NCBI GenBank assembly: GCA_032718475.1
Contig: JAUCBJ010000865.1
Span: 1-64,000, forward strand
Length of the DNA: 64,000 nucleotides
Direction of reading: 5' to 3'
DNA from: Nemertoderma westbladi
Lineage: Eukaryota; Xenacoelomorpha; Nemertodermatida; Nemertodermatidae
This document shows positions 44,559-54,700 of the stretch, one piece after another. Both the position numbers and the translations under genes were made by a program. Each line of letters begins with the position of its first letter. The first letter of the stretch is position 1. The notes beneath the pieces were generated by a model. It was not told where the DNA came from, ran no database searches, and worked only from the letters and a program-made list of their open reading frames with translations.

Positions 44559-44569
44559 CTATATAAAGG
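44559..44569 (+). promoter_or_regulatory. TATA box of the LTR
   Basis: CTATATAAAGG, expected start of transcription about 30 nt downstream; AATAAA at 44700-44705 would then define a short R region. Same in the 3' LTR (about 62603-62613). Confidence 0.65.
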
Positions 44570-45967
44570 TGCGATTTGTTCATTAGTTATCAAAACTTAT
44601 TCACATCTTATATCTCAATCTTTCACAGATTATCTTATCAATATTCTGTCGTGCTTAGTTTATTCTCAGATTACATTGTATTATAATTGTGTCTTCTGTA
44701 ATAAAGTCAGAATATTCTCTCAGCTTTTCTGTTTTACTATGAATTCACTACGGTGAACAAACTCAGGGACAGGATGGCCGGCTAAAGATCGGGCCGCAGC
44801 AATGAACGGGAACATCACGGGAATGTAGACGAGAGACAACCCGCAATACCATTTAGAGTTATTCGCCCATCGCCTGAAAGGTTAGACAGCGTTCGATCCT
44901 TGCTACCTAAGTATAAGACCAAAAGATCAAAAGGTAGACGTAGTGACACGCTGCAAGCCTAAAATTACATCATAGGGACTGTACTGTCTTGATTCAGGAA
45001 AACCCACAGTAGACCTTCACATTCCTACGGGGGAGGGAGAGAGAGCAGATACTAGTACGCAGATAGGACGTAGGCACACCGGTACAAGGCATACACATTG
45101 GTTAGGGTGCAGCAAACTGTACGCTTAACTCTTGCTAAGTACAGGTGCGTGTGCGACTATTTGCAGTACGACAGTGTCCATTGCATCAGAACTTGTAGGC
45201 TAAGGGGGTTGCTGTGTTTTCACCTGAATTGGGATTGTGCCGTTCAGGCGGTAGGGCAGTTTACGCTAGGCGCAAATAAATTGAGGCTATCAGGGATATA
45301 CTAACATCTACCGTGTCCCCGCCAACGCCCTGATAGGAAGTTACCTGGACTACCTGGGTGACTAAAATTCTAGATAGGAGCCAGGATAGCTATTAGTACC
45401 CGTACGCCTACAGTAGTAAACTAACACATCTCTTCTTAGTATCAGGGACCTGGTACCTAAAATTGCCGAATTCTGGGCGTAGTATTAACCTTATGCCTGA
45501 ATTTGAGTCCTGGAAATACGCAAGAGGGGAAGGAACCTTATCATTCGTAAGTATTGGACCTACAAGTTACAAAATTAGAATATTCGTAAAATGCACACCG
45601 TACCCAGTAATTATATATGTGAAGGAGCAAAACTGTTTTGACCGTTCAGAATTAACACACGCGCGTTAGAAATTATTTACACCTCGAAATATATAAAATT
45701 AACTTTGTCCGTACTGTGCTTTGCCCGCTAGTTAGACATCTCCAAATCTGCTCTATACCTAGCTAGCGTCCCTTTGCCCAACCATATAAATCACACCGCG
45801 GCAAAGTATACGAGCCCCTTAGTCCGTCAGTGAGTCAGCCTGATTTTAGGATTCGCTGCGCGGGATTTTGTTTCATCGAAGTTTGTCTGCTCGTAGACTG
45901 TTTTCTGCCTCACTGGTTATAAGAGATCGATACTGCAATATATTCGCTTACTTAGAGTTTACTGTTT

Positions 45968-45983
45968 TGGTGAGAAGGTCGGA
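45968..45983 (+). other. Candidate primer-binding site
   Basis: TGGTGAGAAGGTCGGA directly after the last LTR-matching bases, starting with TGG as required to pair with a tRNA CCA end. The tRNA is not identified. Confidence 0.45.
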
Positions 45984-46884
45984 TTTATGATTTGATTTAC
46001 AAATTTTACAGTAAGATATTGCAGGTATTGTTACCGTCTCTTCCAATAGTAGGAATAGGCGTATCTCTTCAATTAGTAGGAATGTGTTTTACTGAACTAC
46101 GGTTCGGTAGGACTAAAGTTATTTGAAAATTTTGTATTTTGAGGTAAAAGTTTGTATTTGATTAGCTAAGTGCTAATTTTTTGAAATAAAATTTGATTTG
46201 AACCGCGTGTAAAATATTTTTGGAATTAAATACCGGTGTTTAAAAGGGTTTAAATACCATATTGTACCGGTACAAAAATTTTCGTAAAGTAAAACCTAAC
46301 TCTTTTGTTTTTCAGGATTCAGAACTCATTTCTAGACTGTAACGGGAGCAAGACCGTGTTTAGCAAGTTTGGGAGATAGATAACTCAACAACTTTGGTTG
46401 GGAAAATCGCGTTTCGTCCGCAACGTTAAAAACGGAAAGGTTCACGTTCGGTTTGTATCTGGGAATCTGTTTTTCTGGAGAATTATTGGAGTGGGTGAGT
46501 TCGAAAAGTTGCATAAATAAGTTAGGCATTACCGTATTAGTTAAAATTATTGTGGGTTCCACTGTCTCAAGTATTTATGCATTCCGTATGATTTCTTTGT
46601 TCATTGCTGAATTAGTCCGTATTATTGTATTTAATTTACCTTTTGATAACGCATATCGTTATCCGATTTATTTGTTATAAAATTGGCCGCTAGGCTAATT
46701 TTATTATATACTTATTCCGTGACATTTATTTGCTGTAAAATTGGCCGTTTAGGCTAATTTTATCCATCTGCTATAAAATCGGCCGGTAGGCTAATTTTAT
46801 AAGACTGTAATTAGTACCGTTTAGATATAAATACGGTAAACTCGATACTTTGACACTCACTTTACTTGACTTACAACTACCGAA
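45984..46884 (+). other. Leader between 5' LTR and gag
   Basis: AT-rich. Contains three copies of TAAAATTGGCCGYTAGGCTAATTTTAT-like sequence (46675-46803), each an imperfect hairpin (AAAATTGGCC / GGCTAATTTT). May hold packaging or translation signals. Confidence 0.55.
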
Positions 46885-49800
46885 ATGAGTGACAAACAAG
46901 ACTATACGAAGAACACACAAACCGACTATGACTCATGTGACGCGGATAAGTCAGCAGCGGAAGAACAACAGGGGAAGACTCGCGAGCCTACCGAACCTAC
47001 ACCGTGTGCGTCACCAGTACATCCAACGGGAGTACCGGATGCCGTAGTACGAGGCGACGGCAGGACCGAGGACTTTCTAACTGTTCCGCAACCTAGATAC
47101 AGGGAAACGGAAATGGTAAGTTCAGCAGGAAGTACAGAAAGTGTGGTTAGAAGCGTCGGAGGTTACATGGCGCATATTACCAGGAGTATTGGAGAAGGCC
47201 AACGCATATTAGACGGGTTGACCGCTCCGATGTCTCGATTCGAGTTCTACACCCTCCAGGTTAGAGTACAGAGTAAAGTATATAAGTCCGTAGATAATCT
47301 AGTTGGCCTACAAGATCTAGCTAGACAGAGACAGGACATGGATACTCAACTTAGAATCCTCGAGAAACTAATGATCACTAGAGAGAAACTGATTCAGTTT
47401 AAGTCGACGATTAGACAGATACAACAGGAACAAGCGGACCAGTTGTTAGGTGAGTCAGTTTCGGACGAATTATTACAACCCGAGGAAGAACAGGAACTGT
47501 ACCGACTGGATGGACAATTAAAACACCTGACGGACCACTTACGTATGTGCGGCGAAGACGTCGGAGATTGGGAAACCGTGCCGGAATATACGAGGGAAAC
47601 TTCACCCGTACAAATCGAATCAGCACCGGGAATACTGGACCAATCGTTGGTAAGTATTCGTAGCGAAATCTGCGAGGGAAGTATAGTCACGTCAGAAGTT
47701 GCTCGACAACAGCAAGAATTCCACCGACAACGACAAGAAATGGAAGAACAAGCTCAACTTCTAGTGATGCAGGCAGCAGTAGAGGAAGAGAAGCTACGCG
47801 TTGCGAATATAGCAAGAATCTCTCATCTACAGGAACAAGCTGAATTAGAAGCAGCTGAAGTAGAAAGGTTAGAAGTAGACATTGCCCGACAAGCGGCAGC
47901 GGCAGCGGCCGAGGTAGAGCGACGAGCGGCAGCGGCCGAATTAGAGCGACAAAACGCAGCGGCCGAGTTGGAGCGACAAACGGCAGCGGCAGCGGCCGAG
48001 GTAGAGCGACGAGCGGCAGCGGCCGAGTTGGAGCGACAAACGGCAGCGGCAGAATTACAACGAGAAAGGTTAGTTTCGGAGGCGCGGGCCGAAATGAAAA
48101 CACGACAAATAAAGGCTCAATCCGCTATACGACAAGCGGAGTTTGAGGCGCAACGACAACAAACGGAACAACGAGAGAAGACAGCTAAACTTCATTTCGA
48201 ACTCGAGAAGAAGGCGAGAGAATTAGCGAACGCTGAGGAAGATCTGGATCAAAAGGCCCGCGATAGATCGATGAGATCTCGTGACGGACATGATTTGGAC
48301 CAGTTAGAGGTAAGACATCGCCAAATTCAGGAACGGAAGAAGGAAGGAAGCGTAGGAGCACCCGGACGGGAACGACAATTAGTAAAAGACGTGTGTCAAC
48401 GATTCCCACAGGTAACTCATATGTTTGCACCGGTTACGACTAAGGAACCTGTTTCGATTGCGGGTAGTAGTGATATTTCTCCTATCCATGGTGCGACGGA
48501 ACACAGGTTTGTTATTCCGGACGAGTTTATACCGCCAAGAGCGACGTCGTCGCCCATTCCGAAAGTCAAGGTAAGTAACCCACCGATTACGGATCGTAGT
48601 AGTTTATTGACCGGACCCGCACTACTGACGACAAAACAGGTGAGTCCACCTTTGACACCTAAACCCGTAACACATTACGCTTATCCAATGACGTTTCGAC
48701 CTACAAGGCCCGTTGTTTCAAATGCTGTCATTCGCCCACCGAACCAGTTTACATCGCAATCTACGACTTCGAGGAAGACTTGTGAGCCTACCGAACAACG
48801 GAGAACAGTGGAGACGCGACCACCGAACCAGTTTACATCGCAATCTACGACTTCGAGGAAGACTTGTGAGCCTACCGAACAACGGAGAACAGTGGAGACG
48901 CGACCACCGAACCAGTTTACATCGCAATCTACGACTTCGAGGAAGACTTGTGAGCCTACCGAACAACGGAGAACAGTGGAGACGCGACCACCGAACCAGT
49001 TTACATCGCAATCTACGACTTCGAGGAAGACTTGTGAGCCTACCGAACAACGGAGAACAGTGGAGACGCGACCATTCAACCAGTTTACATCGCAATCTAC
49101 GACTTCGAGGAAGACTTGTGAGCCTACCGAACAACGGAGATCAGTGGACGATGTTCCGAAACGGAATGTTAGAATTCGAACGACGCAACGGACGCGAGCA
49201 CGTCGACCTCCATATCCAGATGATAGTAGTACTTCGAGCGAATCGGATTACCCGAAACGCGAGGTATTTAGAACAGGGGCGGCTGATGAATATAAACGCG
49301 AGCGTTCAGACAACTCCTTTGCAGATAATCCTCCACAGAATACACCAACACAGAAGGCGTTACAACCAACGGACGCAATTAGTACACAACAGTTCGCCGA
49401 CATTCTGCGACCAGTTGTTAATAAGTTGGCTCAGATCGAGGAACGTCTGGAGGAAGGTTACACCGACAGTTCGAGAAATTCCGAATTCGAACACAATAGA
49501 CACCCGAAGGAACCACAAAGACCGGTACCTTCAAACCCCATATCGTATCAGGGAAAAGCGCCAAGAAGGGATATCAACCAGTGTACCAACCAAGGACGCG
49601 AAACTCTGAACGTTGCCGAGGAGATAGCGAAATTCGCAGCCAGACAGGGATTGCCGGTACAACAACCACCGAAGTTTTCCGGTAGCTCAAAACACTGGCA
49701 TACCTTCGTAGACTATATCGAATCCCAGATCGCCGTGTGCGCCTTTACATCACGGGAGAAGTTCAATTACCTGCTCCAAACGTTGTCAGGAGAACCTAAA

Positions 49801-50826
49801 CGTTTGGCGGAGACCTTCGTTGGTGTACCGGACGCTTTCGAACTAGCGTACGATCGTTTGACTTCGATATACGGAGGTACAGTGAGTATGGCCAGGTCAG
49901 TAATAGAGGAACTCTGTAAGGGAGGGGCTATCACTAAACCCGTCGACTTACTAAAACTGGCTGACGAGATTAAGAACGCTATCACTACCTTAAGATCAAT
50001 TGGACAACTTGATTACGGGAATACCCCTACAGTTCTATTAAAGATAATAGGACGACTCCACCATCGACTCCGTCGGGAGTGGAGGAAGGTCGAATACCAG
50101 CGAGAGGAGCGAGGGGGATTCCTAAAATTAGAAGATGTGTACCTTTTAATATCCAGGGAGGCGGTAGTAGAAACTCGATCTAACTATACCGACCAGCACA
50201 TCGTGGCAGAAGGGATCACACTGCCATCCTCCAACCGACAAAAACCCCAGACAACATCCACAAAGACGGCCACTTACGCCACACCGACGGAATCACGACA
50301 ATTCTCAGACGGTAATAGAGTATCTGCGCCCATTGGGACGAAACAGACGAGACAGCAACTCAGCACCGACTTCAACGGCTGCCAATACTGCGAACATCTA
50401 GGTAAGCGGTATATTGGTCACAAGTTACGAGGTTGTCGACAATTTCGCGAGTTGAACTCGGAAGAACGACGGCTGCAGATACGGCCACTGGACTCTTGTT
50501 GGCGGTGTACGCGACACGGACACGTCCGTAAGGATTGCCCAAATACCGACACTTGTCCATCCTGTGGACGCAACCACGACGGTCTGCTCCACACAGACAG
50601 CCACACGCCGACGAAACGCTTCGCCAGGGAACACCCGGAAGCAGCAGCGAGATGTGATGCGGCTTACCGAAAACGAGAATCGAAAACGACTCCAACCTTC
50701 GTGACCCATATTGAGGATTGCTTCTCAGAACAATCCGGATCGTCGGACGAAGAATCAGAAGACGACGATGTATATTCCAATGGAGACGAACAACCGTCGA
50801 TACCTAAAGAGGTGAGGTCTCTATAG
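46885..50826 (+). CDS. gag: BEL/Pao Gag, 1313 aa
   Basis: Structural protein expected to form the particle and bind RNA. The N terminus is acidic and low complexity. About 100-240 is helical. About 270-480 is a long Ala/Glu/Arg/Gln coiled coil with repeated RRAAAAELERQ blocks. Residues 617-756 are five near-identical 28-residue repeats (RPPNQFTSQS...). About 910-1085 (QPPKFSGSSKHWHTFVDYIE) is the capsid-like region characteristic of Pao/BEL gags. A Cys/His region follows: C1166-x2-C1169 with H and C further on, then a canonical knuckle C1205-x2-C1208-x4-H1213-x4-C1218 and a partial third (C1224, C1227). The acidic C terminus ends in SIPKEVRSL before TAG. About twice the usual Gag size. The GAG|GTGAGG at 50809-50817 could act as a splice donor to pol. 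Confidence 0.92.
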   Translation: MSDKQDYTKNTQTDYDSCDADKSAAEEQQGKTREPTEPTPCASPVHPTGVPDAVVRGDGRTEDFLTVPQPRYRETEMVSSAGSTESVVRSVGGYMAHITRSIGEGQRILDGLTAPMSRFEFYTLQVRVQSKVYKSVDNLVGLQDLARQRQDMDTQLRILEKLMITREKLIQFKSTIRQIQQEQADQLLGESVSDELLQPEEEQELYRLDGQLKHLTDHLRMCGEDVGDWETVPEYTRETSPVQIESAPGILDQSLVSIRSEICEGSIVTSEVARQQQEFHRQRQEMEEQAQLLVMQAAVEEEKLRVANIARISHLQEQAELEAAEVERLEVDIARQAAAAAAEVERRAAAAELERQNAAAELERQTAAAAAEVERRAAAAELERQTAAAELQRERLVSEARAEMKTRQIKAQSAIRQAEFEAQRQQTEQREKTAKLHFELEKKARELANAEEDLDQKARDRSMRSRDGHDLDQLEVRHRQIQERKKEGSVGAPGRERQLVKDVCQRFPQVTHMFAPVTTKEPVSIAGSSDISPIHGATEHRFVIPDEFIPPRATSSPIPKVKVSNPPITDRSSLLTGPALLTTKQVSPPLTPKPVTHYAYPMTFRPTRPVVSNAVIRPPNQFTSQSTTSRKTCEPTEQRRTVETRPPNQFTSQSTTSRKTCEPTEQRRTVETRPPNQFTSQSTTSRKTCEPTEQRRTVETRPPNQFTSQSTTSRKTCEPTEQRRTVETRPFNQFTSQSTTSRKTCEPTEQRRSVDDVPKRNVRIRTTQRTRARRPPYPDDSSTSSESDYPKREVFRTGAADEYKRERSDNSFADNPPQNTPTQKALQPTDAISTQQFADILRPVVNKLAQIEERLEEGYTDSSRNSEFEHNRHPKEPQRPVPSNPISYQGKAPRRDINQCTNQGRETLNVAEEIAKFAARQGLPVQQPPKFSGSSKHWHTFVDYIESQIAVCAFTSREKFNYLLQTLSGEPKRLAETFVGVPDAFELAYDRLTSIYGGTVSMARSVIEELCKGGAITKPVDLLKLADEIKNAITTLRSIGQLDYGNTPTVLLKIIGRLHHRLRREWRKVEYQREERGGFLKLEDVYLLISREAVVETRSNYTDQHIVAEGITLPSSNRQKPQTTSTKTATYATPTESRQFSDGNRVSAPIGTKQTRQQLSTDFNGCQYCEHLGKRYIGHKLRGCRQFRELNSEERRLQIRPLDSCWRCTRHGHVRKDCPNTDTCPSCGRNHDGLLHTDSHTPTKRFAREHPEAAARCDAAYRKRESKTTPTFVTHIEDCFSEQSGSSDEESEDDDVYSNGDEQPSIPKEVRSL
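48735..49154 (+). repeat. 84-bp tandem repeat within gag, five copies
   Basis: In-frame 28-codon unit, almost without substitutions (PP to PF in the fifth copy; C-terminal change in the last). Each copy contains the 17-nt word GGAAGACTTGTGAGCCT. Confidence 0.95.
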
Positions 50827-51763
50827 GGGTGTCGACAGCAGGCGGCGGCGGACTCGTGAGGGTCTGGGGGCACGTTAAATTGTTGTTATAGTGCAAGGGA
50901 GTCACTGAAGGCCCTCGTGTCTAACGAACCATGAATTGCCATGGTGCCGTGGTATCGCCTAGTCGGCCTGTTGCCGTACTGCCAGTCCTGTACACAGTAG
51001 GGGTGGTGGCATGGTGTGATTTGTGGTTCATGTGGCGTGGACTATGTTTTGTATGTGGGCGATCAGTGGCAGTTTGCTTGGGGCTTGGATGGTTCCATTG
51101 ACCGTCAGCTGTTCCGTTTTTTTGATACTATATGTTATTGTCTCCATGTTCAGCTGATTGGTCTTTGGTGGCATTGGAATAAACCGTCGGGTCTTGAGCT
51201 TTCTGTTACTGTGGGTACGTGAGTACACGTGATTGTATGTGTGGCCACTGCGAGTGGGTATGGGAACCCTTGCCAGTTGGACAAGACGCCGCTGGTATTA
51301 GTAGGACCATACTTTACTGCACCCCAGCATACTTTGTGCACACAAAGTTATTTTACCCTGTCGGTAAAATAAGGTACTCTCGACTCTTTTCGAGTTTCAG
51401 TCGATACAATTTTGTCCCCTCTGATTTTGTCTTTCTCGATTTTGACCCCGATTTTGTCTTTACCCGATTATGTCATCTGTGTGTGCATGGTATGCGTCAG
51501 ATTTGTGTTTACCGTAGTGTACTTGATTTCGTGAACATCTGTTGAGTACACGTGTACAGGACGGGTAAGTGGTTACTTGTTCCTAGCTTTCGAGCTAGTC
51601 AGTATTGTTGAGGAACGGTGTCCCCTCAATACTGCCGGCGAGGCAGGTGAAAACGTGTCAAAATTCCAATGTTGGGTAGCACAAGCCCACGTGGGACAAG
51701 ACCGTCGGTTAGGCCCAAGGGCGACCTTGGTGCTCGATCGCTATCGACTGGTCCACCTGCCGG
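50827..51763 (+). other. Gag-pol spacer
   Basis: Stops separate Gag from Pol in a different frame. Contains short ORFs without features and a run of GATTTTGTC(T/C)-type units (51403-51475). A possible acceptor, TGTACAG, lies at 51796-51802. Spacers of this length are unusual for the group. Confidence 0.6.
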
Positions 51764-54700
51764 TTGACTCTTTGTTATACTTTGAGTTGGCTCAATGTAC
51801 AGTCAGGCCACAGTAAGTTGACAGTAGCCGCCCATCTGGCTACACGTTCGACGAGCTGTGCTGGTGTGATCGGGGGACCGAAAACAGAACCCGGGAAGCA
51901 TCAGGCCACCCTCCGGCCCGGTCTGATAATAACATCTGTCGGACTGGCCCCAAGGGTGGTGGAAACACGTCCGCCTCGTGGGTGCGCCTCCGGGAGGAGC
52001 CCAGAAGGACGAAAGCGCGCGCTTCTAACCACTGACCAACTGAAGGGATTCAGTGTAATCCCGATTAAGATCACTGGCACAAAGGGGAGTAAGAGGATCT
52101 ACGCGATTCTAGATTCAGCCTCATCTCACAGTTACGTGGATGAAAAGATAGCTGACGTCGTAACGGATCTCAGACAAGGTAAACACGTCAGTTATACAGT
52201 AAGTAGTATGCACGGCCAGCGTGCAATACCAGTGACACGAGTTAAGTTGGACTTAGACTCTCTTCTTCCAAAATCGCAACACAGCGAGAGGGAGAGGTCT
52301 TTGTTGCCCTTTAGAGATTTAACCTTTGCGGCCACGAAGGACTTTAGTAACCTACTAGGTCCAGTGCCGGAACAATCTCTGGAGGACCGTAAGTATTTCA
52401 GACACCTTGGTGTACCCGAATGTCCTGTCAATTATAGATCGGTAGCAATGCTGATCGGGACGGACCAATTCAACCTACATCAGGTGTGGGAAACCAGACC
52501 ATCGGCAGTTGTAGCAGGAAACGCATACGCCTGCAGAACGCCGATAGGGTGGTATACTCGAGCGCCTGTGCGCACACTAGACGTAAGTGACGAGGAAGAC
52601 GATGTACAGAGTACATGCAGTTTATTAACTACAAACTCAATTCATTCCTTTTCACACGACGTGAACCATACTACACTACAGTCGACAAAACATGACAGAC
52701 GTGTAACTAGTATGATAAGTCACAAGGAGCAGCTAACCCACCAGGTGAGTTTAGAACTTGGGGAGAAGACGAATCAGCTAGAGATTCCATCGACGACAGA
52801 TGATAGGCTTGCGAGTCTACCTACCCCAATAACCTCAACAGTGCCCGTCGATATCGACGATGACGCGTTGAAAATTCATCAGTTGGAACAAGCCGCCTTG
52901 GACAAAGAATTAACGGAGAAGACTATCAGGTGGTTAGAACAAGATACAGCTGAACCTGGTAGCTACGAACCTTGTATGTCGGAACAGGAGAAACAATCTC
53001 TGAAGATCATGGAAGAGACTATCCGACAGACGGAGGACGGACATTACGAGGTGGGTATGTTATGGCGTAGCCAAAGTCCTAAACTTATAAATAACTACCC
53101 ACTGGCTTTAAGACGTCTACACTCAATACGACAACGTCTATTAAAAGACGAGAAAGCCCATCTGCAGTACAACACTCAGATGGAGACGTATTTGACTGAA
53201 GGATACGCTATCCGAATGACTAACCCGGAGCGAGTGACCGACCAGACATACTACCTGCCACATCACTATGTGAGACACCCCGACAAACCAGATAAAGTAC
53301 GCGTAGTCAATGACTGTGCGGCTCTATTTGAGGGAATGTCCCTCAATAGTGAGTTGATGGATGGACCGAACATGAATAATTATCTTATGGGGGTGATTAT
53401 GCGCTTCTGTCAGCGTCAAGTAGCCTTTACTTGCGACGTTGAAGCGATGTTTCACCAAGTAAAAGCGTTAGAGCGAGACAGAGACAGTTTGCGGTTTCTC
53501 TGGTATCCGGAAGGGGACTTGAGTCTACCACCAGCGACTTACCAAATGCAAGTTCGCGTTTTCGGTGCCAGAGACAGCCCAAATTGTACGATGTACGCCT
53601 TGAAGCAAGCCGCTAGAGATCAGAAACATCTGTATGACCCAGAGATAATTAGAATTGTAGAACGTGACTTTTACGTTGATGACGGATTACAGAGTTGCGA
53701 CACAGTAGAACGTGCTACAACAGTAGCACATCAATTACGGGACTGCTTGGCGGGCGGAGGTTTTAACCTCACCAAATTCGCCTCAAACAGTGCCGAATTA
53801 GTTGACTCATTCGGAACTACTGAGCGTGGAGGTGGTGACATAGACCTAGAGTTCGAACCACTACCGACGACTAAGGTGTTGGGACTCTTTTGGGACCCAA
53901 ACACAGACAACTTTCGAGTGAAGGTGAGACTGGACAGTCAAGGGAACACGCTGACCAAGAGATCATGCTTGTCAAAATTGAGCCGATTGTTCGATCCGTT
54001 AGGATTCATCAGTCCAGTGATACTGCAAGCCCGCATTTATATGCGCAGTATATGGAAAGATGGACTAACATGGGACGAGCCGATCTCATCAGACCAAGTG
54101 GACTTATGGAAGACCTGGGAGGCGGAATTATCTTCGCTAGAGGATTATTTCATACCCAGGGTTTACTTTCCATTACAGAGTACATTTCCTGACAACTTGG
54201 AACCACACTGTTTTTCTGACGCCAGTGACAACGGTTTTTGTGTGGCAGCGTATTTGCGCAGACAAGTAGAATCGGACGAGTTCGATGTTTCGCTCATTAC
54301 TTCTAAGGCTAAGACCATGCCTACTAAGTATATGACGACACCACGAGCCGAGCTACAAGCCGCGACCCTGTCAACCACCATCGTGAACCTCATACAGACA
54401 GAACTACAGTCGAGTTTACAGATATTTTATTGGACTGACGCGACGTTGGTTTTATTTTACATAAACAACGACACACTCGAATTCAAGACATTCGTAGCTA
54501 ACCGTCGCGCGGAAATTCTAGACCGATCAATAAAAGAGGATTGGCGACATTGTCCCGGACCACAAAACCCAGCTGATATTGCGTCGCGAGGAATGATGCC
54601 TGAGGAATTCTGTAAACCGGAGAACAAAGAGTTTTGGCAACACGGACCCCAGTTCTTGCAGAAATCGACACAAGATTGGCCTCCGTTATACGACAACAAG

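Larger units (their letters stand above)
44149..45966 (+). repeat. 5' LTR of the BEL/Pao element
   Basis: Shared with the right copy from GTATAGAATTATATTCCC onward. Contains a tRNA-like segment (44275-44352), a perfect 9-bp-stem hairpin (44521-44540), a TATA box (44560-44568), AATAAA (44700-44705) and a long U5. The right edge is inferred from the candidate primer-binding site, because the 3' copy is cut by the window end. Small ORFs inside are identical in both LTRs and show no protein features. Confidence 0.88.

Noticed and set aside
44502..44756. 84-aa ORF in the LTR, repeated at 62546
   Set aside because: Identity between copies only reflects LTR identity; it overlaps the TATA box and poly(A) signal.
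47687..48103. 138-aa minus-strand ORF
   Set aside because: Antisense shadow of the Gag coiled-coil repeats.
48718..49134. Overlapping ORFs in the 84-bp repeat (also 48681-49079 and plus-strand 48713-49609)
   Set aside because: 84 is a multiple of three, so all frames of the repeat stay open; the Gag frame alone is continuous with flanking domains.
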